A stretch of 64,000 bases of DNA from contig NZ_AKWY02000004.1 in NCBI RefSeq assembly GCF_000306255.2, positions 1 through 64,000 of the forward strand, written 5' to 3'. Below, piece by piece: positions 38,130 through 55,723 of this stretch; the stretch's first letter is position 1; each line of letters begins with the position of its first letter. The position numbers and the translations under genes were made by a program. The notes beneath the pieces are model-generated. The model worked only from the letters and a program-made list of their open reading frames with translations, was not told the DNA's origin and searched no databases. The stretch is from Leptospira noguchii serovar Panama str. CZ214 (GTDB lineage: Bacteria; Spirochaetota; Leptospiria; Leptospirales; Leptospiraceae).

Positions 38130-38173
38130 AAAGAGTCATTGACGTAAATATACGTTTTCGTCAATGACTCTTT
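38130..38173 (+). terminator. Intrinsic terminator of VM gene 3
   Basis: A perfect 15 bp inverted repeat, AAAGAGTCATTGACG (38130-38144) and its complement (38159-38173), loop 14 nt, with A-rich and T-rich arms. It begins about 20 nt after the stop codon. Confidence 0.88.
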
Positions 38174-38277
38174 CTATGGATTGCAGTATGACATACCAAT
38201 TCTTCCGGAATTTTCGCGACAATCCGCTTTCGCACATCGTTATTTGAATTAACGCTAAATAAAATTGTTTGTAAACT

Positions 38278-38363
38278 TACTCAGAACTATATAAAAGAGT
38301 ACCCAATATTTGCCCTAAAATAGAACTTTATGATAAAAATTTACGGTGCTCAATTTTGTAATG
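38278..38363. repeat. Family D element next to IS5-like remnant (D5)
   Basis: TACTCAGAACTATATAAAAG through GTGCTCAATTTTGTAATGAT, an inverted-orientation copy of D1. It abuts the start of the transposase remnant at 38361, so family D may derive from the end of that IS or merely be inserted beside it. Confidence 0.55.
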
Positions 38364-38739
38364 ATATCGCAAGAAAAAGTTTTAAAGAATCCTAGAATGT
38401 CGCAAGCCTTGTTTGGTGTCTCCCATCAAGAATTCAAAACCCTTTGTGTTCCATTTGGTCTTGCGTATTTATCTTTGAAAGAAGAAATAAAACATAATTT
38501 TACCAAAGGTAGAAAATCAATCTTACAGGATATAGAAGAGAATTTATTTTTTATCTAAAAACTTATCCGACCTACGACGTCTTGGGGCGGTATTTAAAAT
38601 GGATAGGACTACTGCTTGTAAGTTGATAAAACTTTTGGCAGAAGCTTTATTTCTTTCACTTGGTTCAATGAATACTCTTCCCACAAATGAAATTTCAGAT
38701 CTCAAAAGAAAGTTGAAGAAGTTAAAAAAACTGAAGTAT

Positions 38740-38742
<3 letters not shown>
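38361..38742 (+). pseudogene. IS5-like transposase remnant, N-terminal part
   Basis: Reads MSQALFGVSHQEFKTLC...KGRKSILQDIEENLFFI, then after a stop and a frame change continues ...LKTYPTYDVLGAVFKMDRTTACKLIKLLAEALFLSLGSM and LKKLKYLVV. This matches the N-terminal helix-turn-helix part of a leptospiral IS5-superfamily transposase. The catalytic C-terminal half is missing: the sequence breaks off just before the expected first catalytic Asp, where a different transposase remnant on the other strand begins. At least one frame lesion is present. Confidence 0.7.
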
Positions 38743-39027
<285 letters not shown>

Positions 39028-39060
39028 GTCGAGCGACCATAGAAGCAAGACGCTGACTTT
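39028..39060. repeat. E cassette at the IS5/IS481 junction
   Basis: GTCGAGCGACCATAGAAGCA followed by AGACGCTGACTTT, matching the cassette consensus. It replaces sequence where the interrupted transposase should continue. Confidence 0.6.
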
Positions 39061-39148
39061 CAAGAATGGTTGAGCTAATAAAGATTCTTCGAAAAACGTT
39101 TGGATTTGTTAAAAAAGGACATTTTTATGGGGACTTACTAAATTCAAA

Positions 39149-41281
<2,133 letters not shown>

Positions 41282-41457
41282 CTGGGATAGTGTTTTATGT
41301 GCGTTATTCGCCATTCTAACACTTTTTCAGGGACGACTAATTAGGTTTTCACCTTGCAATAGCTTTAATCTCAGGACATGTCATTCTAAACAAGAATCTT
41401 AGCAGTATTTTTTTTGGAAAAACGTAATTTGTGGTAGTTTCCACAGACAACATCAAT
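41282..41457. other. IS5-family left-end flank
   Basis: The 41282-41340 part (GGGATAGTGTTTTATGTGCG ... CACTTTTTCAGGGACGACTA) is the outer end of the IS5-family element. A second copy at 49220-49280 is interrupted by element F. The remainder to the dihydroorotase stop contains one GTAGTTTCCACA motif. Confidence 0.55.
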
Positions 41458-42720
<1,263 letters not shown>

Positions 42721-42827
42721 CTAAAATCCTTTTTGAGTAAACTTGGAAGATCGTAACAACTCAGAATTTTAGTTTCATCTTCCTTTATCAATAACTTCTT
42801 TCCAAAGTTCTTTTTATTAGAGTTGTT

Positions 42828-42919
42828 AAAAAATTCCATAGTCCAGACTAACAAAACTGCTTCAATCGACTGTTTTCATAAAACAGAAGTAGATGGAGAT
42901 TCATTTTTTAACAACTCTA
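42828..42919. repeat. Family B palindromic element (B7)
   Basis: A 92 bp copy, TAGAGTTGTTAAAAAATTCC ... ATTTTTTAACAACTCTA, with the AAAACAGAAGTAGATGGAG core in reverse orientation relative to B1. Confidence 0.75.
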
Positions 42920-43296
42920 TTGAATCTTCTTTGAACGCAGGTTTTATGTAAAAAAAATTGGGAAAATTTTTTACAAAAGTAAGAGTTCCCACTTTTATTT
43001 TTCCACTACAAAACAAACTTTTAAGAAACGATCCCTCTAGAATTTACATAAAATAACTCATTCCTAGAAAAAACTTCATTCGAATTTAGATTTATCTATG
43101 AGACAAAGTTTTGAAAAATGAAACACTTACGCAAATACCACGAATAAAGTGTCACTATGCTTCCGATCTAAAATATTCCCTTCTACCAGAACACAACATG
43201 TAAACTTTCCTAAAGTGACGGTTTGTGGGAGCTATTACATTTTCGGAGTTCATTCGTAAAATCGCGTTTTGTGTAAGTTCCCACATCCAACTTTAT

Positions 43297-43399
43297 TAGA
43301 TTTATTGAAAAATTTCATAGTGACGATCAATAAAACTGCTTCAATCGACCGTTTCCATGAAACAGAAACTAGTGGTAAATTAATTTTTCAACAACCCTA
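43297..43399. repeat. Family B palindromic element (B8)
   Basis: A 103 bp copy, TAGATTTATTGAAAAATTTC ... TAATTTTTCAACAACCCTA, subfamily with AACAGAAACTAGTGG. Confidence 0.75.
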
Positions 43400-43471
43400 T
43401 TTAATAAAACTCCATTTCGCCAACTGATTCGTTCAATTGGGTAACATTCACAAAACACAATTATATCGATT

Positions 43472-44089
43472 TCACTTAACGCAGATTACGTTATATTTCA
43501 TCGTTCCAGGACTGCTTATTTCAGAGCCATCCTTAAAATTCACTGAAAAATAATAACCCGCTGCTTCTCCATCTTGACTAGAAGACCAAAAGATTCCCGC
43601 GTTTCGTAGTTTCTGATCTGCTCTTTTACTGAAAGTTTTAAGCTGATCCTTTCCGGGTAAACGTTTGGATTTTTCTTCACAGATTTCCTTTGCTTGAATC
43701 CAACTTGTAGATCTCTGAAAAGTATCATCCCAACCACGTTTACCATAAACGGGAGTTTTTGTATGATAGTTTTCGCAAATGAAATAACTAAAAATTCCTA
43801 AAAGTAAAATACTAACGATAAAGATCACTCTCGCAATCAGTTTCCCGCTTTCTTGAGATGTTCTTATTTTAGGAGAAGAATTTTTTTCTAAAACGAGTTC
43901 TTTACTTTTACGTGTAAACTCTTGATTTCTTTGAAAATTTTTTCCTTGTTGCTGCTGACGCTGTTGGTGAGTAGATCTTACTCTCTGCTCGCTTCCGCCT
44001 CGGTTGGAATCAGCATTTTCTCGATTTCCTCCCGAACCCTTATGATTGGAATGATGTTTCTTTCTAGGAGGCCTTCTTTTATTTGCCAT
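43472..44089 (-). CDS. Membrane protein with basic N-terminus and Lcl/DUF1566-like C-terminal domain
   Basis: 205 residues. The first 80 are strongly basic, Gln/Asn-rich and low in complexity (HQQRQQQQGK), probably disordered and cytoplasmic. A single transmembrane helix follows (LIARVIFIVSILLLGIFSYF, about 84-103). The outer domain has WIQAKEICEEKSKRLPGKDQL and IFWSSSQDGEAAGYYFSVNF, matching the pattern of Lcl/DUF1566 or formylglycine-enzyme-like folds common in Leptospira. Function is unknown. The basic tail may bind nucleic acid or membrane; that is speculation. Confidence 0.72.
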   Translation of the reverse strand: MANKRRPPRKKHHSNHKGSGGNRENADSNRGGSEQRVRSTHQQRQQQQGKNFQRNQEFTRKSKELVLEKNSSPKIRTSQESGKLIARVIFIVSILLLGIFSYFICENYHTKTPVYGKRGWDDTFQRSTSWIQAKEICEEKSKRLPGKDQLKTFSKRADQKLRNAGIFWSSSQDGEAAGYYFSVNFKDGSEISSPGTMKYNVICVK

Positions 44090-44213
44090 TTGGACCTGTG
44101 TCTTTAAATTTAAAAACTTTTACTTGATTGGTAACAGAAAAATGAATCGTTGTAAATTAAAATTTCAATCCTTCTAAGAACATCACTTTTGCATTTGAAT
44201 CTTACTCGCAAGT

Positions 44214-45520
<1,307 letters not shown>

Positions 45521-45618
45521 AAACCTCCCTACTCGAACGTGAATCTGGAAGATTCTTCGAAGTGTCAGTAATAGAATTTAAAAAAAAATGTTCTTATAAA
45601 CATAGTTAAGGAATTTTC

Positions 45619-45993
45619 ATGGCGAGAGTAGAATTTGATTCATTATACATCGAGACTTCAAGAACAAGTCTTTCTGATAAGGAAGTCCAACTCGTTGTAT
45701 TCAACGGGAAGGTGACTAATTCCAATTCTTTTGAAATTTCTCGGAAAATTCATTTTATCTTTGAAGAAGAAATTTACAATATCATTTTAGATCTTTCCAA
45801 CTTAGAATATATCAACAGCGTAGGAGTTGCGACGATTCTTACACTAATCAAAACAGTAGATCAGCATTCGGGTAAGATTGTTATTGGAGGTCTTAATCAT
45901 TTTTTAGAAAATGTAATTCGTTTAATGGAACTCCCTAAAAAAGTTCAAATCTATCATTCTATCGAGGAAGCTCAAAAAGCCTTTTCTTCTTAA
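45619..45993 (+). CDS. STAS-domain protein (anti-sigma factor antagonist type)
   Basis: A single STAS domain of 124 residues, related to SpoIIAA/RsbV. The segment [17 protein letters not shown] contains the serine that is the phosphorylation site in anti-anti-sigma factors, followed by [17 protein letters not shown]. It would act in a partner-switching pathway with an anti-sigma kinase not found in this window. The ATG at 45619 has AAGGA 8 nt upstream. A second STAS protein is at 52419. Confidence 0.82.
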   Translation: MARVEFDSLYIETSRTSLSDKEVQLVVFNGKVTNSNSFEISRKIHFIFEEEIYNIILDLSNLEYINSVGVATILTLIKTVDQHSGKIVIGGLNHFLENVIRLMELPKKVQIYHSIEEAQKAFSS

Positions 45994-46628
45994 GGGGATT
46001 TTAACACATTACACTGGCTCTAAATTCTGGGCATCTCACTCCAAATCAATGATTTATTTTTTCACGCTCAAGTGGAATGATCTAACAAGAATTTTTCTGT
46101 AAAATGCTGTGCGGTAGTTCCCACAACCATAACCCACAGGAAAATCTAAATTCTTGTATAAGGTTCGGTGTAAGAATATTGGGAAAAATTTTTCTATAAG
46201 ATATGAGTTCCCACGTTTTATTTCTTTGCTATAAAATAAAACGTGGGAACTCACATAAAATTATAATTTTACAGTAAAATTTTCAAATACTCAGGTAGAT
46301 TTTTAATACGATTCGAAGAAAAAGATTTTATGAATCTTCAATTGAAAACGAATAGTCATTTATCCATTAAGATCTATCCAAAATACTTAGGATTGTAGGA
46401 CCTCCTGCGTTTTATATTAACGTAAGTTCGGTGTACCTCAATGCGAAAGTAGTTATTTGTTGCACCATCGAACGACAACGACTCGTAGTGTGAGATGCTG
46501 AGTTACTCAAACGAAAACTGCCGTCTAACAACAAGAAAGTGTTAGATCTTGTCTTGGTTTATACATTTTATTCGCCAAGATTTTCTTACGCTAAATTCGC
46601 GTTATCACTGAAAACTATTAGAGTACTA

Positions 46629-46728
46629 AGAGCTTATCCCAAAACCTTCCAATGTGGGAACTACTGCATTTTATTAAAAATCTCTAAAGAATTATCCCAT
46701 AAAATCTTTGAGTATTGGGACAATTACT
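46629..46728. repeat. Family C element, short form (C5)
   Basis: A 100 bp copy, AGAGCTTATCCCAAAACC ... TTTGAGTATTGGGACAATTACT, reduced to the two ends plus the GTGGGAACTACTGCATTTTA core. Confidence 0.65.
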
Positions 46729-46853
46729 AAATCTAATTCTGGCTAAACAAAAATTTATCTCAAAGTTTACGATGTTTTATTATAATGGATCAGTAAAATC
46801 GAATTTCTTCGTGGAATCGCCGTTTTACGATTTTCATTCAATAAAAAATTCAT

Positions 46854-46949
46854 TAGAATTGTTGAAAAATTTCATAATTCAGATTAATAAAACTGCTTCA
46901 ATGACCATTTCTATGAAATAGATGGAGAATTCATTTTTCAAAAACTCTA
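46854..46949. repeat. Family B palindromic element (B9)
   Basis: A 96 bp copy, TAGAATTGTTGAAAAATTTC ... TCATTTTTCAAAAACTCTA. Confidence 0.7.
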
Positions 46950-47061
46950 TTCTATAATGGTTCCTTAAAATAAAAATTGTAGATTTTAAAATGGATCAAT
47001 TTTTAACTTTTTTCTTCTAAAATTCACTCCCATTCACTCCTTAGCTGAAACTGTTATTAAT

Positions 47062-47601
47062 ATGGGAACTTTATTATTAAACTCCAACTTTGAAGTTAAT
47101 TCTTCTCTTGGTAAAAACCGTTCTGAAACTGTTACTTTGTTGATTCCAGAAAAAACCTGGATTCATTTTTCCGAAAAGGATCGAAAACTTCTTTCCAAAA
47201 AAATTCCTGAACTTCTAAAAATCTATGGGAAATATCTTTCTACTACGAAACGACTTGGTAAAAACGCTGGAAGAACCTTATATCAACCCAGTCCAGGAAA
47301 ACATAAAATGAAACGTGTTAACGTCCGGGTCAATACCGCAAGTTGGACTCTGTTCGGCACCCTTGCACAAGCTCATGGTGTATCTCGTTGTTATCTTTTC
47401 AATTATCTTCTTTGGTTGGATTCTTTGGGTGTTGGAAATTCAATTGTAAATACAGTTAACGCTGGGGTTCCTACCTTTCATCGCTCTTACAGTTATATAC
47501 TCCACTTAAACTTGATGAACAATCAAGTAACTCGTAAATTACAATATAAACCTAAATCCTATTTCGAAACATTAGAAACCCGGAAATGGTCTCCATATTA
47601 G
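47062..47601 (+). CDS. DUF1564 family protein
   Basis: 179 residues of a Leptospira-specific paralogous family of unknown function. Recognisable family text includes [55 protein letters not shown] and [20 protein letters not shown]. It is basic and has no signal peptide; the C-terminal half has a helix-turn-helix-like feel ([12 protein letters not shown]), so DNA binding is possible but unproven. Family members are often found amid repeats, as here. Confidence 0.8.
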   Translation: MGTLLLNSNFEVNSSLGKNRSETVTLLIPEKTWIHFSEKDRKLLSKKIPELLKIYGKYLSTTKRLGKNAGRTLYQPSPGKHKMKRVNVRVNTASWTLFGTLAQAHGVSRCYLFNYLLWLDSLGVGNSIVNTVNAGVPTFHRSYSYILHLNLMNNQVTRKLQYKPKSYFETLETRKWSPY

Positions 47602-47670
47602 AAAATAATTAAATATCCAAAGGAAATGATTTTGAAGAAAATTGCCGGATGTGGGACCTCCTCAATTATA

Positions 47671-48414
47671 TTATAGCTTACCCCAATGACGGAGCAAAAT
47701 AGAATTCTCAAAACCAAATTTTTCGTAAATTTTTTTTCCTGCCTGTGTCGCGTGTAAAATAATAAAGCCGGAAAAAACCTCTCTTATTTCACCTAATATA
47801 TGTTCAACGATATTAGACGCATAACCTAAACCCCTATAATTTCGATCGGTTGTGATAGAATATAAACCAAAGGATTCTCCATCGAAAAAAGTCATTCCTG
47901 TTGTAGTCATTTGACCATTTGCAAAACCTCCATACAAACGAAAAGAATTTAGATTTAGCAACTTAGAATATAAGTTTAATCGATCGTCAGATTCAAAAGA
48001 ATCATTTAAAATTTTTAACCAAACTTTTAGATCTTTATCAGATTTTATTTTTTGAATATTCAAGTCTGTATTTGACTTTTTGTTAAGTGAAATCACATTT
48101 CCTTTCAAGAACATTCCAATCTGTTTATCACAGAAATTATATCCGAGTTTATAAATAGAGGTCTCGTGAACTCTCGTATTTAAGAAATCCAATATATAAG
48201 GATCAAATCCCTTAAGTCTTAGATCTTTAATTTCTAGAAATAAATCTTCGAGTTGTAAATTTCCCTTTAAGACAATCCTCGTAAACCAATTTGAATCTGG
48301 ATTCGAATAAAAATCGAAGCTTTTATAATTAAAAATAGGAGTTCCCATCAAATTGGAAAGAGTCCGAAAAAGATTAACGTAATTTTCCGTGATTTCTACG
48401 ACTTTCGCTTGCAT
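47671..48414 (-). CDS. GNAT-family N-acetyltransferase
   Basis: 247 residues. The acetyl-CoA-binding motif is YSITTDRNYRGLGYASNIVE, with the preceding strand MTTTGMTFFDGESFGLYS and the following FIILHATQAGKKIYEKFGFE, all standard for GNAT enzymes. The N-terminal 120 residues form a less conserved extension. The substrate is unknown. It stands alone on the minus strand between repeat-filled gaps. Confidence 0.82.
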   Translation of the reverse strand: MQAKVVEITENYVNLFRTLSNLMGTPIFNYKSFDFYSNPDSNWFTRIVLKGNLQLEDLFLEIKDLRLKGFDPYILDFLNTRVHETSIYKLGYNFCDKQIGMFLKGNVISLNKKSNTDLNIQKIKSDKDLKVWLKILNDSFESDDRLNLYSKLLNLNSFRLYGGFANGQMTTTGMTFFDGESFGLYSITTDRNYRGLGYASNIVEHILGEIREVFSGFIILHATQAGKKIYEKFGFENSILLRHWGKL

Positions 48415-48433
48415 TGCGAATTCCTCTCTATTT

Positions 48434-48522
48434 AGAGCTTATAATAAAAATACCCAATATTTTGCACCAAAACGGTGTTTTACGATAAAGATTAACAGCA
48501 CTCAATTTTATAGAAATCAGTA
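48434..48522. repeat. Family D palindromic element (D4)
   Basis: Degenerate inverted copy, AGCTTATAATAAAAATACCC ... CACTCAATTTTATAGAAATC ending AGTA. Confidence 0.55.
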
Positions 48523-48835
48523 TATAAAAAAATTATGATAACCTAACATGAGTTTGGTAGAAAGAACTTTTAATTTATCTTTCTTCAATAAAATGTGATA
48601 GTTCCCACAGATCAAATACCTCTTTTTTATCCTTTTTACGATTTAGAATCGTTCTTTCACAAAGAAATTTTGCGGTAGTTCCCACAAAATCCTATCCCAT
48701 TACAAACCAACTCTATAATACAAACAAAAGAAATACTACTTTTGTTTTGAGCTTTCTTCTAGTTTCATTTTCACCGGCTTTTACGTAGCTTCTGGATGTT
48801 TTATGGTAATTTTGTTTTTGATTCGATCCATCTCA

Positions 48836-49210
48836 TAATCTTACCCGCAAACATTTAGATCTCAAAATAAATCTGTCGGAATTACGACAAATCCTCTGTA
48901 AAACTTACATCCTAGAACGCGATCCATAGAGAGCCCCCGTTCTGCTGAGTTTAAACGTGATCTGTCGAGCGCCAATAGAAGCGAGACGCTGAGTTTGAGA
49001 GAGCGTTGCATGAGTTTTCCCTAATTTTTTGGTGACGAACGATCCATAGAAAGCGAGTCGCTGAAGTTCAGAAGATTTTCAAGACTTTTCTCTATCAGAA
49101 AAACATACTTTTTGCAAGTAAAAGACTCATTCTGTCGGAACACTTGAAAAATGTGCGTTTTTGATCCTTCTGATTCTAAAATACTCTTCAACTGTGGATA
49201 AAGTTATGGC
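48836..49210. mobile_element. Family F element inserted in an IS5-family end
   Basis: A 375 bp copy of the 7532-7763 element, with ends CATAATCTTACCCGCA and TGTGGATAAAGTTATG. It is flanked by TCCATCT on both sides (48829-48835 and 49211-49217). The uninterrupted host sequence GATCCATCTGGGATAG is present at 41275-41290. The extra length is from E-type cassettes inside (about 48912-49075). Confidence 0.8.
48964..48999. repeat. E cassette inside element F
   Basis: GTCGAGCGCCAATAGAAGCG then AGACGCTGAGTTTGAG; adjacent on both sides are related GATCCATAGAGAGC and GATCCATAGAAAGC units also ending in GCTGA. Confidence 0.65.
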
Positions 49211-49350
49211 TCCATCTGATAGCAGTTTATTTGCGTTATTCGCCATTTTAACACTTTTTCAGAGACGACTATTATTTTTGAATCTTCACTAAAATGCAGT
49301 AGTTCCCACATCGACAGCTTTAAGATGATTCTAAACCAAACTCACATGAT

Positions 49351-50154
49351 TTATGAATAATTTGCTGTATGAGTTAATACAGGTCTTCTTTTTTCTTTAT
49401 TTGCAGTCATTGCTTCCAAAAGATTTGGAATGATACTCGACTGGGTTTTAAAAAGATACGCTAACTCTTTCGAAGCAGACTTTGCAGCCTCTAACGCTTC
49501 TTTGTTCAAAGCTCTTTTAGTTTCCACTGTTACGGAAGCCGGAACCCGGTTAAGAACATTGATCTTACTCAAGGATTTTTTTCTTAATTCTTCCAAAGAA
49601 GCTCCTACTTCGCTTAACAATCCGTTTCGAACCGCGTCAGAGGGTTTATAAAGTGCGCCTTCCATAGCAGCTTCGGATACGGAAGAAGGAAGCATCACTT
49701 GTCTCATTCTAATGATTAATGCAGATGTAATTGGCAATCCAACTAATGGCTCCGCAAACCCGATTCTACCCTTTCCATCTACCATATATCTATAATCGCA
49801 CGTGTAAGCTATGATCGCTCCACCTCCAACGGCATTACCACCGACTTCGGCAATTAAAGGTTTTGGAAAACTAATCAGAGATTCGAACATTTCGAAAATT
49901 CCGGCCATAATTTTTGCAATTTCATCAACAGAGGAATTTAAAATAGCATCCGGATCAAGTCCCACACAAAAATCTCCATCGGGTCCGGAAATAATTCCCG
50001 CCCTAATCTCTTGGTCTATGGTAAATTCTTTCAATATATCACACATCTCGTGAATCAATGAAAGTGTCAATGTCATTGGTCCACCGTCAGATACCAGTTT
50101 CATAACACCAATTTTTGAATCTTTAGAAGTAATTATTTCTTTTGCGAGTTTCAT
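49351..50154 (-). CDS. Enoyl-CoA hydratase/isomerase family protein
   Basis: Crotonase-fold protein of 267 residues acting on acyl-CoA thioesters. The oxyanion-hole regions IISGPDGDFCVGLDPDAI and AEVGGNAVGGGAIIAYTCDY are present; FAEPLVGLPI contains a Glu in the usual catalytic position. Leptospira grows on fatty acids, so a role in beta-oxidation is plausible, but crotonases also include isomerases and hydrolases. It is a single gene on the minus strand. Confidence 0.85.
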   Translation of the reverse strand: MKLAKEIITSKDSKIGVMKLVSDGGPMTLTLSLIHEMCDILKEFTIDQEIRAGIISGPDGDFCVGLDPDAILNSSVDEIAKIMAGIFEMFESLISFPKPLIAEVGGNAVGGGAIIAYTCDYRYMVDGKGRIGFAEPLVGLPITSALIIRMRQVMLPSSVSEAAMEGALYKPSDAVRNGLLSEVGASLEELRKKSLSKINVLNRVPASVTVETKRALNKEALEAAKSASKELAYLFKTQSSIIPNLLEAMTANKEKRRPVLTHTANYS

Positions 50155-50298
50155 ACGATTGCTTTTGATCTCCTGGATTTAAAATCCTTCGATTGATTTA
50201 CAAAGTGAACATTTGATAATCTTGGATCAAACTTATTTTCTTCTCAGGACGTAATTCTTATGAAAAAATAAACTGTTTGAATTTTAAACTTTCGATTC

Positions 50299-50395
50299 TA
50301 CTGATTTCTATAAAATTGAATGCCGTGAATTCTTATCACCAAAATACTGTTTCCCGTGCAAAATATTAAAATACTCTGTTATATAGTTTTGAGTA
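50299..50395. repeat. Family D palindromic element (D3)
   Basis: A 97 bp copy, TACTGATTTCTATAAAATTG ... TGTTATATAGTTTTGAGTA. Confidence 0.7.
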
Positions 50396-50571
50396 AGAAC
50401 TTTATCCCAAAGGTTTAAATGTAACCCTCTTAACCTGTCCTGAAAAAGTCAAAAGAATCAAATTTCAAAAATAAGGACAGAATGTAGTATTATAATATTG
50501 TCTAATGGCCAAGTAATAACAGTAGTTTTGATTTCTTTTAAAAGAAAATGATTTTGCGAAAAATTATTTAA

Positions 50572-50818
50572 ACGTGAGTTCAACGTAAGAAAACCTGGGA
50601 GAATCTGGCTGCCATAAGCAGCGGACCGGGCTCTCAGCTATGGTCAATAAATTTTATACAGGAACGTTATACAACTTATCGTCGTAGATTTCAATTTAGA
50701 ACGCGATCCATAGAGAGCGTTCTGCTGAGTTTAACGCGATCTGTCGAGCGCCAATAGAAGCGAGACTCTGAGTTTGAGAGAGCGTTCTGCTGAGTTCCCC
50801 GCACGATCCCTTTCACGT
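50572..50818. mobile_element. IS982-type composite miniature element
   Basis: A 247 bp element, beginning ACGTGAGTTCAACGTAAG and ending CACGT, flanked by TATTTAA (50565-50571) and TATTTTA (50819-50825). The interior holds the CTCTCAGCTATGGTCAATAA segment and two E-type cassettes. The IS982-family element is inserted directly at its right flank. Confidence 0.6.
50741..50776. repeat. E cassette inside IS982-type composite
   Basis: CTGTCGAGCGCCAATAGAAG then CGAGACTCTGAGTTTG, preceded by a related GATCCATAGAGAGCGTTCTG unit (about 50704-50732). Confidence 0.6.
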
Positions 50819-50825
50819 TATTTTA

Positions 50826-51828
<1,003 letters not shown>

Positions 51829-52418
51829 TATTTTAACTCAGGAGAAAACGAATATTCAATCAATACAACGTATATGTAGAACGTTTTCATTAAACTTTAC
51901 TCGATGAACATTTTAGAATCGCAAATTCTAAAAATCGATTGAAGAAATACAAATTGATTTGGAAATTTTCTTGGAAAAATACAATTACAAAAGAACACAG
52001 AACTCCTTTCCAAGTCTTCGTCGAAAAAGTCAAGAGAACGATAAGCTAAGTTCAAAGGGCTAGTCAATTTCTTTCAGAAAATACTATCTAACTAAAACAA
52101 GTTCGAAACTTCGAAATCACAAACCATCCAACATCTAATGGGAAAAAGTAGATTCAAAACTCTTTCTTTTTTGTATCAAGTCCATCCGAAACTACTCTTC
52201 AATTTGAAACTCACAATTTCTACAATAACAAAAAACTTTTATGAAAAGCAGTAGTTCCCACAATTCGTTCAAAAGAAAAAAGATAAACTTTGGCAAAAAT
52301 GGAAATTCTATCCTCAGAGAAGGCCAAATTCTCAAAAAATGCACTAAAAATCCGATCCCGAACCCGTTTTTTGGTTGAAAAACCCTATTCAAACAGCCAA
52401 AGAAGTAACGGAACAACT
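51829..52418. other. Gap with transposase remnant
   Basis: After the IS982 target repeat comes a decayed IS3/IS481-type transposase end (51903-52049) and one GTAGTTCCCACA motif (about 52251). Nothing else recognised before the STAS gene. Confidence 0.55.
51903..52049 (+). pseudogene. Decayed transposase C-terminus (IS3/IS481 superfamily)
   Basis: Across two frameshifts it reads FRIANSKNRLKK, IQIDLEIFLEKYNYKRT and HRTPFQVFVEKVKRTIS-stop, the usual C-terminal text of rve-type transposases (YNYxRxHxxxxxTPxxxF). No N-terminal or catalytic part is left. Confidence 0.55.
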
Positions 52419-52753
<335 letters not shown>

Positions 52754-52757
<4 letters not shown>

Positions 52758-53347
52758 AGCGACAACTCGCTCTCGCCACAAACAACCCAAACAAAGTAAA
52801 AGAAGTAAGCTCCATTCTCATGGAGCTAGGGATTCAAATCCTTACACCCAAGGATCTGAAAGTTTCTTTTAATCCTGAAGAAACAGGTTCTACATTTCAA
52901 GAAAACGCTCTCATAAAAGCAAAAGAATTGTTTCGTTTAACTAAAATTCCTTCAATCGCGGACGACTCTGGAATTTGTGTTTCTGCCCTCGAAGACGAAC
53001 CGGGGGTTTATTCGGCTAGATTTGGAGGTCCAGAACTGAATGATGAAGGTAGAGCGCTTCTTCTTTTAGAAAAACTGAAAGAAAATCAGAATCGCAACGC
53101 CTATTATGCTTGTGCAATCGCTTATGTGGACGAATCTACTGAACAGAGTTTCGAAGGTAGATGTGAAGGATTTATTTCAGAAGAATATGATAAAATCGGA
53201 ATATATGGTTTTGGTTATGATCCTATTTTCATTTTCCCGCCGTTTCAAAAGCCTTTTTCACAAATCCCTGAAACAGACAAGAACTCAGTCTCTCATAGAA
53301 AAAAAGCTTTAGACGAGCTTTTAAAATTTCTTAAAACGAAACCATAA
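52754..53347 (+). CDS. rdgB: dITP/XTP pyrophosphatase
   Basis: Hydrolyses non-canonical purine nucleoside triphosphates (XTP, ITP, dITP) to monophosphates, keeping them out of DNA and RNA. Substrate-binding LATNNPNKVKEVSSIL, the catalytic-region SIADDSGICVSALEDEPGVYSAR and the C-terminal GFGYDPIF and SHRKKAL are all conserved. 197 residues. It starts with TTG, overlapping the stop of the upstream STAS gene by 4 nt. Confidence 0.93.
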
Positions 53348-53444
53348 AAATTACTTTAAGAAAATTTATAAAATAGATTTTTAATTTTCTGATTATCACT
53401 AAATTGTAACCTGTAAAGACAAATAAATAGAGTTATTAAAAAAC

Positions 53445-53545
53445 GTGAGTTCGGCAAATTTTCTAAAAATACGCACTTCTACAATTTTAGAATTTGTTTG
53501 TAAAACCGTGATTTGCAGTAGTTCCCACATTTTAAGTTTTTAGGA
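53445..53545. repeat. IS982-type left end with motif array
   Basis: Begins ACGTGAGTTCGGCAAATTTT and continues to GCAGTAGTTCCCACATTTTA. The right terminal repeat is not recognisable, so this is a partial copy. Confidence 0.5.
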
Positions 53546-53555
53546 CAAGTTTTTT

Positions 53556-53780
53556 ATGAAATTCATGCTTACTTTTGTTATCATTTTTTGTTCTGGTCAT
53601 ACGCTCTTAGCTCAGAAAAACGATAACAAAAAAAACATATCCGATATGAATTTCGATATAAACGTTAATAATTTTAATAAATTAAAAACGATCCATTCTA
53701 TATTCCATGATCCTGATATAAAGATAATTGAATACTACTGGAAAAGTATTATAGAACAAATCGACATGGAAGCAAAATAA
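53556..53780 (+). CDS. Small putative secreted protein
   Basis: 74 residues with a plausible signal peptide (MKFMLTFVIIFCSGHTLLAQ) and a hydrophilic Asn/Lys-rich remainder. No family recognised and no strong ribosome site, only AGGACAAG about 8 nt upstream. It lies between rdgB and the ABC-F gene immediately after an IS982-type repeat. It could be a real small exported protein or a chance frame. Confidence 0.4.
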   Translation: MKFMLTFVIIFCSGHTLLAQKNDNKKNISDMNFDINVNNFNKLKTIHSIFHDPDIKIIEYYWKSIIEQIDMEAK

Positions 53781-53987
53781 TAAATTATTAATCCGATTAT
53801 TGCGTTTAGAATTTTTTTAAGATGAACATCTTCAAAACTTAAGAGTTTTCACAAATTATATCAGATTTAGGCGATTTACCGATTTTAAAGGATATTTTTT
53901 GATTCGATTTTAGTGTGAGTTCCTATATTTTACGGGTTTCGTTTTTGGGACAACTCGGTATAAAATTTCTTAAATTTTGGCCTTTCC

Positions 53988-55622
<1,635 letters not shown>

Positions 55623-55723
55623 TTAGGATACCTGCCTCATGACCATGATTTTCAAAATAGGGTTTTTTTGCCAATAAAAAGTAGAATTAAGTACTTTTGA
55701 AATTCTACCGAAGTTGAAAACGT

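Larger units (their letters stand above)
42721..43471. other. Gap with two family B elements
   Basis: Holds B7 (42828-42919) and B8 (43297-43399), plus TTCCCAC motifs near 42989 and 43280. Otherwise AT-rich without a gene. Confidence 0.6.
45994..47061. other. Gap with tandem GGGAACT motifs and family B/C elements
   Basis: Includes TTCCCACA-type motifs near 46110 and 46210 with an inverted copy at about 46243, an E-cassette-like string (about 46467-46508), the short family C copy (46629-46728) and a family B element (46854-46949). The frames at 46539 and 46715 fall inside these repeats and are not genes. Confidence 0.6.
48415..49350. other. Gap with IS5-family fragment interrupted by element F
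   Basis: Family D element (about 48434-48522), two TAGTTCCCACA motifs (48601, 48674), then an IS5-family 5' end (MDRIKNK on the minus strand at about 48832) split by element F (48836-49210). The IS end resumes at about 49218-49280. No functional gene. Confidence 0.65.
50155..50825. other. Gap with D element and IS982-type composite
   Basis: Family D copy (50299-50395), a short family-C-like end (about 50396-50420), then an IS982-type composite element (50572-50818) containing E cassettes. No gene is supported. Confidence 0.6.

Noticed and set aside
46539..46921. Two overlapping short frames
   Set aside because: Both lie across family C and family B elements.
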